6,978 bases of DNA, taken from assembly GCA_002358895.1 (NCBI GenBank), contig DEPR01000078.1, forward strand, positions 5,400-12,377. The letters are read 5' to 3'. The notes below the pieces were generated by a model. It had not been told where the DNA came from. It did no database searches and saw only the letters and a list, made by a program, of their open reading frames with translations. Numbering within the stretch: the first letter of the stretch is position 1; each line of letters starts with the position of its first letter. Both the position numbers and the translations under genes were made by a program. This stretch comes from Ruminococcus sp. UBA3387 (GTDB taxonomy: Bacteria > Bacillota > Clostridia > Oscillospirales > Ruminococcaceae). Below are positions 6,768 to 6,978 of the stretch, piece by piece.

Positions 6768-6794
6768 GCTGTAAGTTGGGCATAGTCCCCTACA
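6768..6794 (+). repeat. Dispersed hairpin repeat, copy 4 (decayed left arm)
   Basis: The right half TGGGCATAGTCCCCTACA (6777-6794) matches the loop, right arm and tail of copy 3 (6700-6717) at 16 of 18 positions. The left arm expected just before it (complementary to CATAGTCCC) is degraded, so no good hairpin forms. It ends 10 nt from the stop codon of the minus-strand gene. Confidence 0.62.
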
Positions 6795-6804
6795 TATGGA
6801 ATGG

Positions 6805-6978
6805 TTATTTATTATAGTTTATCAGGTCCTTTATAACCTCGCCGGCGATTATAAGTCCTGCAACAGACGGAACAAAGGCGTTACTTCCCGGAGTTGCACG
6901 GCGTTTTGTATGGGTAGAGCCGTCATCTGCTGTGTTTTCGGTACTTACAGGCTTAATTGGCTGTTCCCTGGAATAGAC
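6805..6978 (-). CDS. tcdA: ThiF/HesA/TcdA-family (tRNA threonylcarbamoyladenosine dehydratase), C-terminal fragment
   Basis: Reading from the right edge on the minus strand gives 57 residues ending at TAA (6807-6805); the start and catalytic part are outside the window. The fragment begins VYSREQPIKPVS, continues through a polar, probably flexible stretch (STENTADDGSTHTKRR) and ends with PGSNAFVPSVAGLIIAGEV and IKDLINYNK. The 'YS.E.PIKP' strand followed by 'GS.(A/S)FVPSVAGL.(I/M)A.EV.K.L' is the C-terminal signature of the E1-like YgdL/CsdL/TcdA family, which uses ATP to cyclise the t6A37 modification of tRNA to ct6A. Other E1-like members (ThiF, MoeB, HesA) are possible, but the FVPSVAGL ending fits TcdA-type proteins best. 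The gene is convergent with the polysaccharide operon and unlikely to be part of it. Confidence 0.75.
   Translation of the reverse strand, partial: VYSREQPIKPVSTENTADDGSTHTKRRATPGSNAFVPSVAGLIIAGEVIKDLINYNK

Larger units (their letters stand above)
6472..6804. other. Non-coding convergent intergenic region with terminator and repeats
   Basis: This stretch of 333 bases holds no credible gene. It contains the bidirectional terminator, an AT-only inverted repeat (ATATAAAAA at 6518-6526 against TTTTTATAT at 6532-6540, a weak hairpin), then four elements of one hairpin repeat family separated by AT-rich spacers. Small open frames across 6583-6817 on both strands are made of the palindromic repeats themselves: they have no ribosome binding sites and give Cys/Pro-rich nonsense, so I left them out. 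Confidence 0.8.

Noticed and set aside
6544..6794. A short CRISPR-like array in the 3' intergenic region
   Set aside because: The repeats differ in stem sequence and orientation, spacing is irregular (about 35-50 nt) and there are no uniform spacers or cas genes; they are hairpin repeats of another kind.
6583..6817. Small open frames on both strands over the repeats
   Set aside because: They consist of the palindromic repeats and AT-rich spacers, have no ribosome binding site, and one runs into the stop region of the minus-strand gene; no protein family features are seen.

Overview
The window looks like part of a chromosome from a low-to-moderate GC Gram-positive anaerobe of the class Clostridia, probably near Ruminococcus/Oscillospiraceae. 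This placement is an inference. It rests on strong AGGAGG-type ribosome binding sites, a codon bias towards AAC/AAG/GAC/GTT/CTT in the long genes, and short 'CCCCTACA'-ended hairpin repeats of a kind I associate with that group.

Positions 1-6471 hold one plus-strand block of five genes that read as the distal part of a surface-polysaccharide operon. In order they are: the C-terminal end of an ABC-2 polysaccharide export permease (Wzm); its ATPase (Wzt, short form without a carbohydrate-binding domain); a GlfT2-like galactofuranosyltransferase; a 790-residue fusion of a two-cluster ferredoxin, an FrhB-like (F420 hydrogenase beta type) domain and a polysaccharide pyruvyltransferase domain; and UDP-galactopyranose mutase (Glf). 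Spacing is tight (12 nt, 32 nt, a 4-nt ATGA overlap, 27 nt), with no internal terminator seen. A strong hairpin terminator follows glf.

The genes fit one pathway. Glf makes UDP-galactofuranose, the GlfT2-like enzyme polymerises or adds galactofuranose, the fusion protein may add a pyruvyl or related acidic decoration, and Wzm/Wzt export the lipid-linked glycan. The set resembles the mycobacterial galactan module (GlfT2, Glf and a Wzm/Wzt exporter) but adds the redox-pyruvyltransferase fusion. The initiating and early glycosyltransferases are not in the window and should lie upstream.

Positions 6472-6804 are non-coding. They hold a bidirectional terminator, then four copies, in varying states of decay, of a dispersed hairpin repeat. 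Two intact copies lie in opposite orientation and have different but fully self-complementary stems.

From 6805 to the right edge runs the C-terminal end of a minus-strand gene of the ThiF/HesA/TcdA family, convergent with the operon and not obviously related to it.
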